Shown: positions 10,870 to 22,600 of the stretch, piece by piece
Layout: each line of letters opens with the position of its first letter
Position numbering within the stretch: position 1 is the stretch's first letter
Source: Argentina anserina
Taxonomy: Eukaryota; Streptophyta; Magnoliopsida; Rosales; Rosaceae
NCBI RefSeq assembly: GCF_933775445.1
Contig: NC_065874.1
Location: forward strand, 34,828,093 to 34,892,092
DNA length: 64,000 bases
Direction of reading: 5' to 3'
Made by a program: the position numbers and the translations under genes
The notes under the pieces: model-generated
The model's input: only the letters and a program-made list of their open reading frames with translations
Told to the model about the DNA's origin: nothing
The model's database searches: none

Positions 10870-13868
10870 ATGACATCTTTTCCTGTAGACACTAATAACC
10901 TTGATTATATGCTCACACAGGTTCCCCATCTCTGCCCAACTGCAGTTGCAAATACCAAACTGTGAACCAGGGTTCCAAACAACATAAGCCTTTTCTTGAT
11001 CCAGCTGGTCAGTAACTTTTGCACATGTACGATCAATGACAACATTAGAGTCTGGAATCTTTAAAGCTGTTCGCCAAGATGTTAAACCGCTCACCCACTC
11101 ATCTTTCCAGTATCGTGCAAAGCCATCCTTCTCAGAGTATTCATCGAGCCAGAAATAGGAATGCACTTGGGTACTCAGCTTATCAACCAGCCAATCGACT
11201 CTATTGTAGAAACTTGGTTTCTTCTCATTAAATAACCTAAGCTTCAACTGGTTGTGGTAGAACTCCATTGCTGCACATGTTTCCTGGCTAGCGAGAGGAA
11301 GACTTTGTAATGCAGTAATCCACTTCCCTAAGCCAAAAGACATTTTCTAGCATGAGCATACAGAATAAAGTGAAACACAAGAGGCTCGTCTAAGAGAAAA
11401 ATAGATAAAGAAAACAAAATGACCACAGGAGCCGCATAGTACTGAAAAATCTTGACCTCATACCATAAATTAATTTTCTAAAAGCTAAAGATATATGTGC
11501 AACCAGCGGCCAAATTCTTAGGACATATGAAAACATAGTACATAGTAAACAGCCTTAACATGTGAAGGGACCAAAATAGACACACATGCAGAGTAATTAT
11601 CAGATATGTAATTCATCTGTATGACTGTGTGTATATAATATATCTATGCATGTGTGTAGGGATAAGTATAAGTGGATTAACCTGTATGTATGCAAATAAC
11701 ATAGAGTAGAATATACCCATACTTAAGATGATAGACCAACCTATTCTAGGATACCAGGTTGCCTTAAAGTAATCCACAAAATCTGATGCATCAACATAAT
11801 CTTCCATGAAATCCACAAACAAACCACCAGTTCCTCGTTGTTGACATATGTTGTCCACTGCCTGATGTAGCCTTCTTGCCATTGCAGCTCGAATCTCATC
11901 CTCCGAACATTTCTTTACCAAGTTCTTATGCCATGCATGACGGACCCGCCGAAAGCTTATCAGCACTGAGCACTGAAATACATCCCTGCATCCAATGAAA
12001 AGAAAAGTATTTCCATCAGATCCAACTCATCAATTGAAACAAGAAAAAGAGATACAGCTCCAGGTCAGTCAGTTGCCTGTATTGCCAGTTTGCCACTGAC
12101 CCAAACCCCAAAAGGAGACCTCACTAGATAAAGCAAAAAATATTTCTCAATTTTCAGCTTTTTGTATACATTCTTTGACAGGGCTATATATCCTATCAAT
12201 CTCATATCATTCATTGACAGAAATATATGCACAAAAACACACAATCCTGGTGCATGAACTAAATGAAAAGCAACTGGATTGTAGCATTCAGTGAGCAAAC
12301 ATGAAACCTACAGTTTTAGGTAGCATCATGAAGTTTCAAGACTTGGCATTGATTTTGAGGATCCTGCCCACCTGCTTATCGCATTCAAACTGAAAGCACC
12401 TAGGTTTTTCTATAAGTAAAACAGGAATTGTATGTACTACTTTTCCCGGAAAAAAAAAAAGAGTTGGTTTCACATTGCCACTTTCATAGCAATGTTCTCT
12501 AGGAAACAAAACAGTAGCTTATATAATCATCTATTGACAACTTGAAGTTTAAACAGTGAATGAGCACCTGATAGCGAGTACATCAGCCTGAGGATCATCC
12601 ACTATGAACCCTGCCAACTTCCATGAAGGATCTTTCGCTTGAACTCTATTGTAAAGAACTCTCATCCATTTATGGGTATCAAAACTTGGAGATTTTGGAT
12701 TCACTATCCATGCTACCGGAATGGCCTTGTTGTCTTGGTTGAATACAAGGAGACTGTGAACTGGATACTAGATAGCATTTCCAACGTGAACATGGTCAGT
12801 TTCTCGTCTTATTGACAATACTAATTAACAAGAAAGGTTACAAACTAACAAACCTATAATTTGTGCGTTCCAAACCTGGAATCCGAGGCTATAAGGCCGT
12901 GATTGCCAAAGTGAATCATCTGCTGCAACTGCCAATCTGTTTGAATGCCCAACGTGATAGGGTCCGTCTCAGAGAAATCCTCATAGAAGAAAATACTATT
13001 CTGATGGTTTTCCACCCACATGCTGATGCTAACTGCATCATCTGAATCCAGTTCATATGTAGAACGTCGAATGTTCCTCTCCTGTCTGCGAACATACCTA
13101 TGGGTTAACAGGTCGTCACGATTACACGGACCACCCTGTCTCTCTACAGATTCAGTGTGCCTCTGCATTATGGTCTCCACAGAAACCCCCACATATAGCA
13201 AAGATAACACACGAAGGCGTAGATCCTCAGAGATGTATGGGGCAAACATGGTGTGCGTTCCAGCAGCCATCCTATCTTCTGTGCCATGGCACGGAACTCC
13301 TCTCTTATCCACATGCCAGAATTATATACAAGAAGCGCAACTGACGGTTGAGCAAGTAAGCGCTTCACAATAAAGTGGCAGGAACAACCTCTCTTGTTGT
13401 TTGGTCTACCAGCGGAATTTTTCTTCTTTGGGACACAATTAGTCCTAGGTCGTATAGAGCCGCCCATCCTATGATCATCAGGGCCATAGGAACACCAATA
13501 TCTACACATTGAAAAGACCACACAGTTAAGCTGCAAGAATGCAGGAACATTTAATACAATAGAACAGAGTCAAGAAAGTCTAGAACTTACAGAATATATT
13601 CAAGGATGCTATCAACCTTTGGTTTGCAAATGGCCTTTTCCGGCGGCTTCCGCCTCCTGGCTTCAACATGAAATCTTGTCGGACACTCTTTGTTCATAGA
13701 CTCACCCCTGAAAAAATCATCAACTCTGGCAAAGGGGATTACAGCAACTCTATCTATGGTGTCGCGCCAGCCATCCACCTTTGTCCACACAAGATCAGCA
13801 CCAGAAAACTCCAACTTGGGAGGATTCTGTACAGGTTGAGACAGAATCTCATCCCATCTAGACATCAT

Positions 13869-14262
13869 CTACAATGCACCGAATACAAAGTTCATTCTTT
13901 AGCAGAACACTCGGCTACAAGATCATAAAAGTTTCAACCTTTTCGGCCTACAATTAAGAGTTGAGCTCAAATCAAGCAAGCTACCTCATTAAAGTGACCT
14001 CTAACTTGCCAAAATCATAGTCAAAGCATTATAATCGCTTCTCAATCATAATCATAAACTATCTAGTCCCATACAAACAATTACAGCTCAAATTATCACA
14101 AAATTGCATCAACTCAGTCAGTAGAGAAAAAAAGCAGATGACTTTGGGCAAACCAGTCACAGTTGCACAGAATTTGGTCAAAAAATTACATTTCTTTCCG
14201 GCAGTAATCAAGTGTCTGTGAGCGAACAGAGTCGAAAGCCAAAACCAGAAGCAGAGTAATTG

Positions 14263-14299
<37 letters not shown>

Positions 14300-15396
14300 A
14301 GGTTTAGGGTTACCTGGAGCAGAGAGAGTAAGACAAGACAGAAAAAGGCGCTGCCTTTGAAGATTGAAAGAGATGAATTGAAACCCCGATAAGCCAAAAC
14401 CCTCGTTCTCGGCTCCTGGTAATCCTAACTTTATAGTATTTGCAAAACGGGTCAATTGTTGTCGGCATTTCCTTAAATGGACCCTAACTTTTAGTAAGAT
14501 GCACAATACGTACAGATGGGAGGATTGGATTGGGTTAAGTACTCGTAGTTCATACAAGCCATGTCTAAGAGGTTTAGAGTGTAGAGGCATGTCTCACCTT
14601 TCCCAGATTGATTTTTGTCAAGGGGATTGGGTTGAGTACTTAATTCTTCTAAGAACTCAATGTTCACACCATTTCTTTTCCTCTGCTTTTGCTTGTCATC
14701 GCACGCAGTTGCACATTGTTTATCTAAATTTGCGATTTGGATCCTAGCTTTTTGAGGTATCGGATAGCTGCATTGAGATCTGAAGTTGGCTTGGGAAAAT
14801 TGAATCAGAGGATCATATGGAATGAAATTATGTTGAGCTTCACTCTTTGGGAGTGGGAGATGAATGTAGACATGTAGTATAGTCAAGCAGTAGAGCATTT
14901 TAGTAACATGAAATCAGAGAGATATGATGATGTTAACCGTCATAGCTCCTCAAAAGTGGCAAGGCATCAAGCATCAAGCATCAAGAGCTGGTTACACCAC
15001 TGCACTGGTCACTACAATAATATGATTCTCTATCCAACATAACTACTCTTAACAAAATTTCTTTTATTTTTCCATCCAGAGTCCTATATTTGATGACTAA
15101 ATATATACTGCTTTGAATCAGCTACCTCAAGATGGTAAACACCTTCATCACTACCGAAACCACCCAGTCATGCTAGACAACGCACAAATTATATTCCACC
15201 TCTCCACCAGATTATAGCAATTATATTCAGAATTACACCTTGGCCCTGACACCAAAAGGGGTAATACGTAAGACAAGATTAACTGAAAATTTGGAAATAA
15301 AACTACCAAAATCATATTTATTCTTCCCTATATTAACCAAGTAACAAACAAACTAATCAATTTTGATTCCCAACAATAGAAGAGAAACCAGACCAA
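13869..15396. other. SWIM-gene 5' flank and intergenic spacer
   Basis: Holds a (GA)n/(CT)n microsatellite at ~14265–14297, probably in the old 5' leader of the SWIM gene. The rest is unique AT-rich spacer up to the EF-P stop codon. Several open frames here arise from the GA repeat and lack family similarity. Confidence 0.4.
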
Positions 15397-18083
15397 TTAC
15401 CTTCTAACATAAGAGTCGTCCTCGGTATCAATAACCACAGAGTCACCACTTATAATGTGAGCCGGTACCTGGGTAGATAAGAAAGAACAAAATAAAATAA
15501 CTCAAATTAGATTCTGATGCAATTAAGGATCCATGAAACCTATAACATATCTGCAATTCTTCGCTTCCCAAAAAGACTGTTTCTTATGTTGGCATTTTAA
15601 GGATAGAAGAACAGGAAGAAGGTGGATGCAAAGCTCTGACAACAAGCTGAACTTTGCAAGAATGTGGATATCTAACAAGCAAGCAACAAGGTATTCTCCG
15701 GAATAAGGTTGTGATTCGAACAGAAAGATAATGAGCATATCTGTACTTAGAGTCAATAGACTCAATACCATATTTTTCTTCTCATTTTAGCTACAAACAG
15801 CATTGAGCTGGCATGCGTAAAAATATCATATAAACTGTAACTTACTTTTATGGTGAAGCCATTTTCGATTACAGCTATTTTATCCCTGCAATTATGAAAT
15901 ATATCAGGGTATATGGCAAAACACATAGAGCATCACCGTAGGTATTAAGGTAAATATGATTCAAAAACGTAAAAATGAAAATAGTCAGTTTACTCATTTC
16001 TATACTCCATCCCTCTTCTATTAAATTTTTCATTGCACCTCTGCTAATATCTACAAAGCAGCTTACATTCTTACTCTTTTTATTTTGAATTGAGAAGGAC
16101 ATCAAAACAGCCTCAAAGACACCAGCTGTTAATTTATCCTCAATTTTCCACAAAGCTATCTACAATTTTTTTCTTCTTCTTTTTCCTGAAATCATGATAT
16201 TTATTTTACAAAATTCCCAGAAATTCATCTTACAAAATAACCAGCAAATAACAAATTTCTACGTTCTCAAGGCTTCAATAAATATGGATACTTTTTTTTT
16301 TGTTGAAAACATAAATATAGATACTTAATATATGAGAAAGTAGCTTATGTCATAGTGATATCAACCCAACGGTAAATACTACATGCACTCATTATTATCT
16401 TCATATGACAAGAATTCCCCTCTTTATGTGATAGTAATGATATAAAGCCAACAATATCAAGCAGGTTTCATTACAAGCGATATTCCAGGGTGAAAGCAGA
16501 CGGACAGACAAAGTAACGATTAGTTGTGAGATGAAAGCTTAATAAAATAGCATTTGCACAATGTTAACATACTTAGGTGTTGCTGCAATCCCCTTCATAT
16601 GAGGTTGTGCCTCCTTAACAGTGCAGGTCACATGTTTTGGAACTGATGCAGATAAAGGGGTCCCATTAAACAGCTCCACTCTAACTTTCATTTCTTCTGT
16701 TTAAAACAAATATCATAGTTTAGTTTACTTTAAGTTTAATTCCATGCCCAGGAGTTGTTCGTAAGATATATAACAAACAAATAGAAAGGAACATGTATGT
16801 TTATAAAGCATCATTTTAAATGAACAGGCATCGACCTTGTAGGTATTTAGCATTCTTTCCAAATACGTCTTCATTCACTTCGAGCTGATCAAGTGTCTCA
16901 GGACTGATAAGAAATGCAAAGAGAAGATTTTAAGGAGAAAACAACAACAGTAAAGTGAGAGGGGAAGGACAAGGGAATTTTTCTTCAGAATAGGAAAAGT
17001 AACTAAACTCACTCCATCAACAACACTTTGCCATCCCGATCTGTGCACATGTAAACGTAACTTTTGGACACAACAAATACCCCTGCAGAAATTGATACGA
17101 GACATTATCGTTTTAGAGCACATGTCTAAAATCACTAAACACAATGGGCTATTAGTGATATGCAAACAGATAAAAATGTGACAATCCAGCCCGATTATTG
17201 AAAAATAGTCATCCGAGTAATCAAAAGATAATATGACTACCCCAATGAATCTAACATGAACCTTTTAAAACCAAATTGAAAGGCAACAAACAACCTAGAT
17301 GAAACTAGTACGGAGTTGAAAAAAGGACATACTATCAACTGTCTCCCCAGTCCCCAATCTTTGGGATGTCTTGTTGCCAGAGTCGACATCCCGAAGCTCC
17401 AGCTAAAACGAATAAGAAATCAGTAAGCTTTCCAAATAATAGTAACAATATAACTGATGTTGATAGGCAGTAAAATGAAATCAAGAAAAACACAAAACAC
17501 ACCTTAATATTGGCCTTTCCTCTACCTTCATGTGAATGATCCACTTTTATCACCTAAAACAATGCCAGAGTAACGCAACGATTAAATGGCAGCCTATTAT
17601 TAACATTAACATTGCTTTTTTTGTTTTTTTATGATTGAAAGTAACATAATAAACCTGCTCACCTGGTAGATACGATCTGAAGCACCATAATTTCAACCGC
17701 CGCAGTTAGGTTAAATTTCATCAGTAAATCTGGAATTTGAAATGAAAATCCGAAAGACGAATACAAAATTGTGTCATTACCTTTCTTTTGGATCACATTC
17801 CCAGGTCTCACCTGCACGATCATCATTCCGATCACCATGAGATAAAGAGAGATAGATAATTGGATTATTAAAGAGGATTCGGAAATTAAAAAAGAAGAAG
17901 AGAAAGTAAAGTTACGTCGGCGCCTTGGATTCTAGCGCCGCGACGTTGAGTGGCGGACCAAGGATGAGGAGAGGTGCGGGTGAGACACGTGTTGGTGGTG
18001 GAAAGAGGAGAAGGAGAGAGAGTTAACCAGGCTCTGGCGAGCAAGTGAGGGCGGCGAGTGAGCTTAGCAGCCACTGCTTGCAT
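15397..18083 (-). CDS. Elongation factor P family protein, organelle-targeted
   Basis: Bacterial-type EF-P (plant At3g08740 class), 235 aa. EF-P binds the ribosome between P and E sites and relieves stalling at proline runs; here presumably in mitochondria or plastids. Ten exons: 17916–18083, 17781–17811, 17663–17676, 17503–17553, 17333–17402, 17013–17082, 16836–16903, 16573–16696, 15846–15885 and 15397–15468. They sum to 708 nt with all phases matching. Residues 1–56 are Arg/Ser/Thr-rich and acid-poor, as in a transit peptide. From V57 (VRPGNVIQKK) the KOW-like domain, OB domains and the C-terminal TEDDSYVRR follow in order. The loop tip reads HEGRGKA, placing R82 where E. coli EF-P has modified Lys34. 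No lesion seen. The exon-7 donor (GTCGAT) is weak. Confidence 0.9.
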
Positions 18084-18146
18084 TTTCTTCTCTTTTTTCT
18101 GCTGCAACTAAAAACTCACTGACAGAGACGATCCCGTTTGGGCTTG

Positions 18147-18205
<59 letters not shown>

Positions 18206-19300
18206 TTGTCCAAGCTGGGCCTATTCTTTTCAAAGGCAACGTAGTAACTAGTAAATGGGTCAAACAAGAAAAAGTTTGAACAAAAACAAGAAAAAGTTGA
18301 AATTTGGTCTCGCAATCTGCTCCAGAAAAATAGAAGTCAAAATTTGGTCTTGCAATCTGTTTTGGTGACTATATTACGATAACATGTATCTACCTTATCT
18401 ATAATTATTTTCAATATGATAAAACAAGATCATGTATTTTTTTGTCGTTCACATCTATAGAAGTTTTATTTATAATTTATTAAATAATATATTTATTGAC
18501 AACACTTGTAAAAATAAAATTTATTAAATACAAATCTATTTTAAATTAGAATTGATTTTTTTACAATACAATAGAAATATTTTTTTAAAAAAAAATTGTA
18601 GCAATACCGAACTAGCTTTTATTCTAGTTGCTTATTGTATATGGGGTTATAAGTCATCATATTTTTTCTTATATTCGATAGTTTCATTATTAGGTATGTA
18701 TTCTGGAATTAATAGATTAGCTGTTTAACATAACAATGATGACTTATTCATTGGTAAATTTATTTATTTTATTGGTTTGCTTTATTAAAAGTAAATGATG
18801 ATTATCTACGTAAGAAGGATATAGGACATGCTGCCAACAATAATAAAAATTTACCATACTAACGTTCTTCGTCGATCCATGAATATAGTCCATATAGATT
18901 ACAAGAACCAATCGATCAAATAGAAAGACTCGAGACTAATGGAATATTTCTTAACAAAAACAAGATATAGAAAGTATGGATCTAACCAAGTCATGTTATA
19001 GTAACTTATTGATGATTGTGTACATAACAAACAATGCGAGACTTTGTCAATTGATAGGTCTTCCAAAATTTCACGAGCTTATGTGGTAGAGGGTTGAGCT
19101 GTTGAGCGTAATTAAATCTCAGACATTTATAAAAAGAAAGAAGCTGATTGGTTGGTTTAACCTTTAATCTTGTAATTTAACTAATTATTGGAGCTACAAT
19201 GAAAGTGACGAGTGTAAGGTTGAGCTATATATATATAATTAATATAGGAAAAACAAGATGAAATTAGGATCCGACTGAAGATCCGATCCGTCTACAAATC
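18084..19300. promoter_or_regulatory. Divergent intergenic region between EF-P and MED13
   Basis: EF-P (minus) and MED13 (plus) are transcribed away from each other, so both promoters should lie here. It contains a long (TA)n microsatellite at 18150–18204, just upstream of the EF-P start, followed by very AT-rich DNA. I see no additional gene. Confidence 0.45.
18150..18204. repeat. (TA)n microsatellite
   Basis: About 27 uninterrupted TA dinucleotides, 67 bp upstream of the EF-P start codon. Confidence 0.95.
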
Positions 19301-19479
19301 GGTCCGAATCTAATTCCCGTGGACTCTCTTACAGTGTGAATTCGAATTCCAGGTACGAGCTCATTCTCAATTCCCCCAATTTCGAAGCTTGATTTCTGAA
19401 TGCTCAGCTTTCATGTTTAGGGTTTATTACACAAGCAAAAACAAAATTTCAATTTCATTGCTTTGATTAGGTTTGCAGG

Positions 19480-19512
19480 ATGACAAGTTGCTGGGGTTTT
19501 GATTCGGTGTGA
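19480..19512 (+). promoter_or_regulatory. Short uORF in the MED13 5' leader
   Basis: A ten-codon frame (ATG ACA … GTG TGA) lies 113 bases upstream of the MED13 start. It begins two bases after a likely 5'UTR intron acceptor (TTTGCAG at ~19478), with the matching donor CAG/GTACGA near 19351. A (GA)n tract at 19555–19590 follows in the same leader. This could damp MED13 translation; the transcript start is inferred, not seen. Confidence 0.4.
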
Positions 19513-19553
19513 GGTTTTTACAAAGAACAACGGAAAAGCTTGGTGGAACCAGT

Positions 19554-19554
<1 letters not shown>

Positions 19555-19590
<36 letters not shown>
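19555..19590. repeat. (GA)n microsatellite in the MED13 leader
   Basis: About 18 GA units ending 34 bases before the MED13 ATG. GA tracts are common in plant 5' leaders. Confidence 0.9.
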
Positions 19591-19593
<3 letters not shown>

Positions 19594-19624
19594 TCAAGGA
19601 AGGAGCTTTAAGAGCTATTAAGGA

Positions 19625-22600
19625 ATGTGGACCAATGTTTTCAAACTTGTATGTTTCCTTTTTTCCTTTCACTAGCTTTGCTCTGGATTAATCGCAGTTT
19701 CAGTTTTGTTTGATTTCAGTGTAATGTGGTGTTGCTTAATGTCCTTGAGTCAAGTTATGTTTGATAAACCTGTTAACCAGGAAAGTAGAGAAGAATTGTT
19801 TTAACTGTTATTGTACTGTCTAACTGTCGTAAACGAACAAGCACCCTCAAATATAATGTACCTAGCCGTAATTCCTACACTTTAACTCTTAATCTCCCTC
19901 GCGATTATGTCAGAATGAAGTGTAATGTGTTCCTAGAACAAACTGGAAACACAGTGTTGGGTGGAACCTCGATGTAAATGAGCTCTGACTGTAATTCGTT
20001 CAATTGTTTACTTGATGGTATTCTGTATTCTTTTGGGCGTTGTGGAAACACCATTGTTGGTTGAGTTGATTGATTTATCATAGTAATATTGTAATTGCTT
20101 GAAATCAAATTTTTCAGCCTGGTTTCAACCTATTATCATGGTTTCAATATCTCCCTCATGAGTCAGAGTTGATCCAACTACCAGACAAAAGGTTTAAAAT
20201 CTCTTTCTGGTTCTTTCCCAGTGTCTTATTGATTAGGCATATGGTTTCTTTTGTCATGGTCTTTGAGCATTAACAAACATAATTTTTCTTTTTTCCCTGA
20301 GCAGCAGTGTGAAAGATGTTGCCACACAGATGGTACTTTCATCACATTTACAGTTGCAAAAGGAAGGATTACTCAGCACATGGACCAATTCCTTTGTTGG
20401 ACCCTGGGATCCATCACAGGGCTTTTACAATCCAGGTAAGAAATGGGTCATGTGGTTGGTTCCTCAGAATATGCATGTTTCATTGATTTTGTTGGTGCAC
20501 GAATCCAGAATTGATGTTTGACAATCATTAATATAAGTACTAATACCCAATAAACTTGCTTACCGAATGGCTTTGCCTACTCTCTTTGGTTTTTATATGT
20601 TACTTCTTTAACAGAGTTCGGAGAATTCAGATATACCATCTCTTGTATGGGATACCATATTAGATTCTGACTTCTGCTTTTGTACGACATAAACAGATGA
20701 GAAGATTAAACTATGGCTTTTCCTGCCCGGACGTTATTCAACTGTTACCGACTCTGCTCAAGTTGCAGTCTCTAAATTAAAAGGTACTAGGTGCTCTTGG
20801 ATCTTATTATCTTACCATTACTTACATGATAGTTAAGTTGTTTTATACTGTAGCCAGATTGCACATGCATTAATAGTAAATAATTGTACCTGTGAATATA
20901 ACTAGAATTTTTGATTTGTTTTGAGGAAGTCGTTGCATCCGGAGTTTGGGTATCTCCTGGAGACTCGGAAGAGGTTGCAACTGCCCTTTCTCAGGCTTTG
21001 AGGAATCGTATAGAGAGGTCAGTGTACATCAATAATCCAAATTATCTGGAGTAAAGTTCATCACGATAATATTTGACAAATTTTTATTGGTGTGAACAGA
21101 GTGCTATCTGGGTTCGCCTATATGAGATTTGGAGATGTATTTTCAAAGTTCCATCCATCAGAAAATGAAGAGTTTCTCAGGTACTTAATATGTTGGTCTA
21201 GTGATTGAAATCTATTCTTTGAAGTTAAAGTATTAATCCTTACACAGTCGTGATCTTTATCTAGTAATAGTAAGACCTTGACTGAATTGCTGATTTTGCT
21301 GGTCTTAAGCCATTTTCTCCTAAATAGGTGATTTCTCTGATGCTAGTTAGAATCGCCTAATAATTAATTGATGTTTTGCAGGAGAGGACAGCCTACAATT
21401 GAATTTATTGTTGCTGCCACTGAAGAGGGGATATTTGTGCATGCTTTAGTATCTGCAAAGTGTGTAATGTTCACAGCTTTGTTATATTCACTGGAATTTA
21501 TGATATTTTAACACTAATGAGAACCAAATTTTGCATTCAACACTCATTATAGGCATGTTCGAGCGCTTTCCTCTGGTGATATGGAGAGAGTACTGAAGCA
21601 TTCTTCCAAAAATTCTGGTTATAGGCTTCCAGGTTTGTACACATTCTTGCTGTGCATTTGGTTTTATGAGGTGTTGTGAAATTCTTTAACCTTGATTGCC
21701 ACATTAGAAATTTTGAATGTGAACTGTTCTCTTTGAGGTTGATTCAATATAGGAGAGGGATATACTCTTATATTTTTTATTCTATATTTATATGTAGCAA
21801 GAAGCCTTTATCAGATAGAGGAGGGTATCCCTATACTGTAATATATAAGTTTGTTTGAGTATTTTTCTAGTTTGAGAACATGTGGTTGGAGCAGCACTTT
21901 TTCAAGCTTTGTTCATGAAACAGATCCCACCCAATTTAACCTTGAAACTGGAAAAAAAAATGTGGTGTTTTGAATGTCCCAACTAGGATCTGTTGAAACA
22001 GATACCACCCAATATAACCTTTTGGTACAGGGGCAGATGTAAGATCATCCTTACCCAGCTTTGTTAAGAAACTGTCTGCTACACTGACAGTTGAACAAAG
22101 GACCAATTGCAAACACTAAGGATCATTAAGATATTTCTCAAAATGCAGAAGATGAAATTTGAAAAATATTTGCAACTTCTACAATGGAAAATAAAACCTC
22201 AATTTGACGTTTTCACTTTTTCATTTTCTCATTTTCAATTTAACACTTATTTCTGAAAACTGTTTTCAAAAACGTTACCAAACAGGCCTAAGCTGGGGAA
22301 CCGTCTCCTAACTGCAGGCCTATTGTTTACAACAAGATAAAATGTATACATACATCCTCTTAAAGCTCGGCTAAAACTTTTGTTACATACATCCTCATTA
22401 AAGCTCTTACATTCTGCCTGTGGTTTTGGTATTGCTGGCAAGATAAAAAAATATGCCCAACTACCTGAAGTTGGTAAATTGTGATGTTAGCAAATGAAGA
22501 TAGTGGAGGGTTTTCTGTACTCAAGGATTTTGTTCTGTTTTTCTTCATTTTTTAGTTTGAATTTATTTATTGGAGGAAGGATTCAGAATAAGAATTTTGA

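Larger units (their letters stand above)
6566..13868 (-). pseudogene. SWIM zinc-finger / MULE-transposase-like gene, disrupted
   Basis: Homologous to the plant SWIM zinc-finger family typified by At1g60560, domesticated from a MULE-like transposase. Exons traced: 13591–13868 (RWDEILSQPVQNPP start), 12854–13501, 12568–12767, 11741–11985 and 10870–11327. The tail resumes at ~8010 and decays to ~6570. The SWIM finger is visible as ICNC…LCEH at ~10909–10950. Lesions: a 1-nt loss near 13319 shifts frame before VDKRGVPCHG; an in-frame TAG ends exon 2 (12854–12856) where the family has Lys; a 2.86-kb element splits the coding exon right after the SWIM finger; and the Ser/Asp-rich tail changes frame near 7660, 7260 and 7020. 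Splice sites are otherwise well kept, so decay is fairly recent. As read it cannot make a full protein. Confidence 0.8.

Noticed and set aside
14059..14590. Frames of 112 and 134 codons with a Leu/Ser repeat
   Set aside because: Created by the (GA)n microsatellite in the leader of the SWIM pseudogene.
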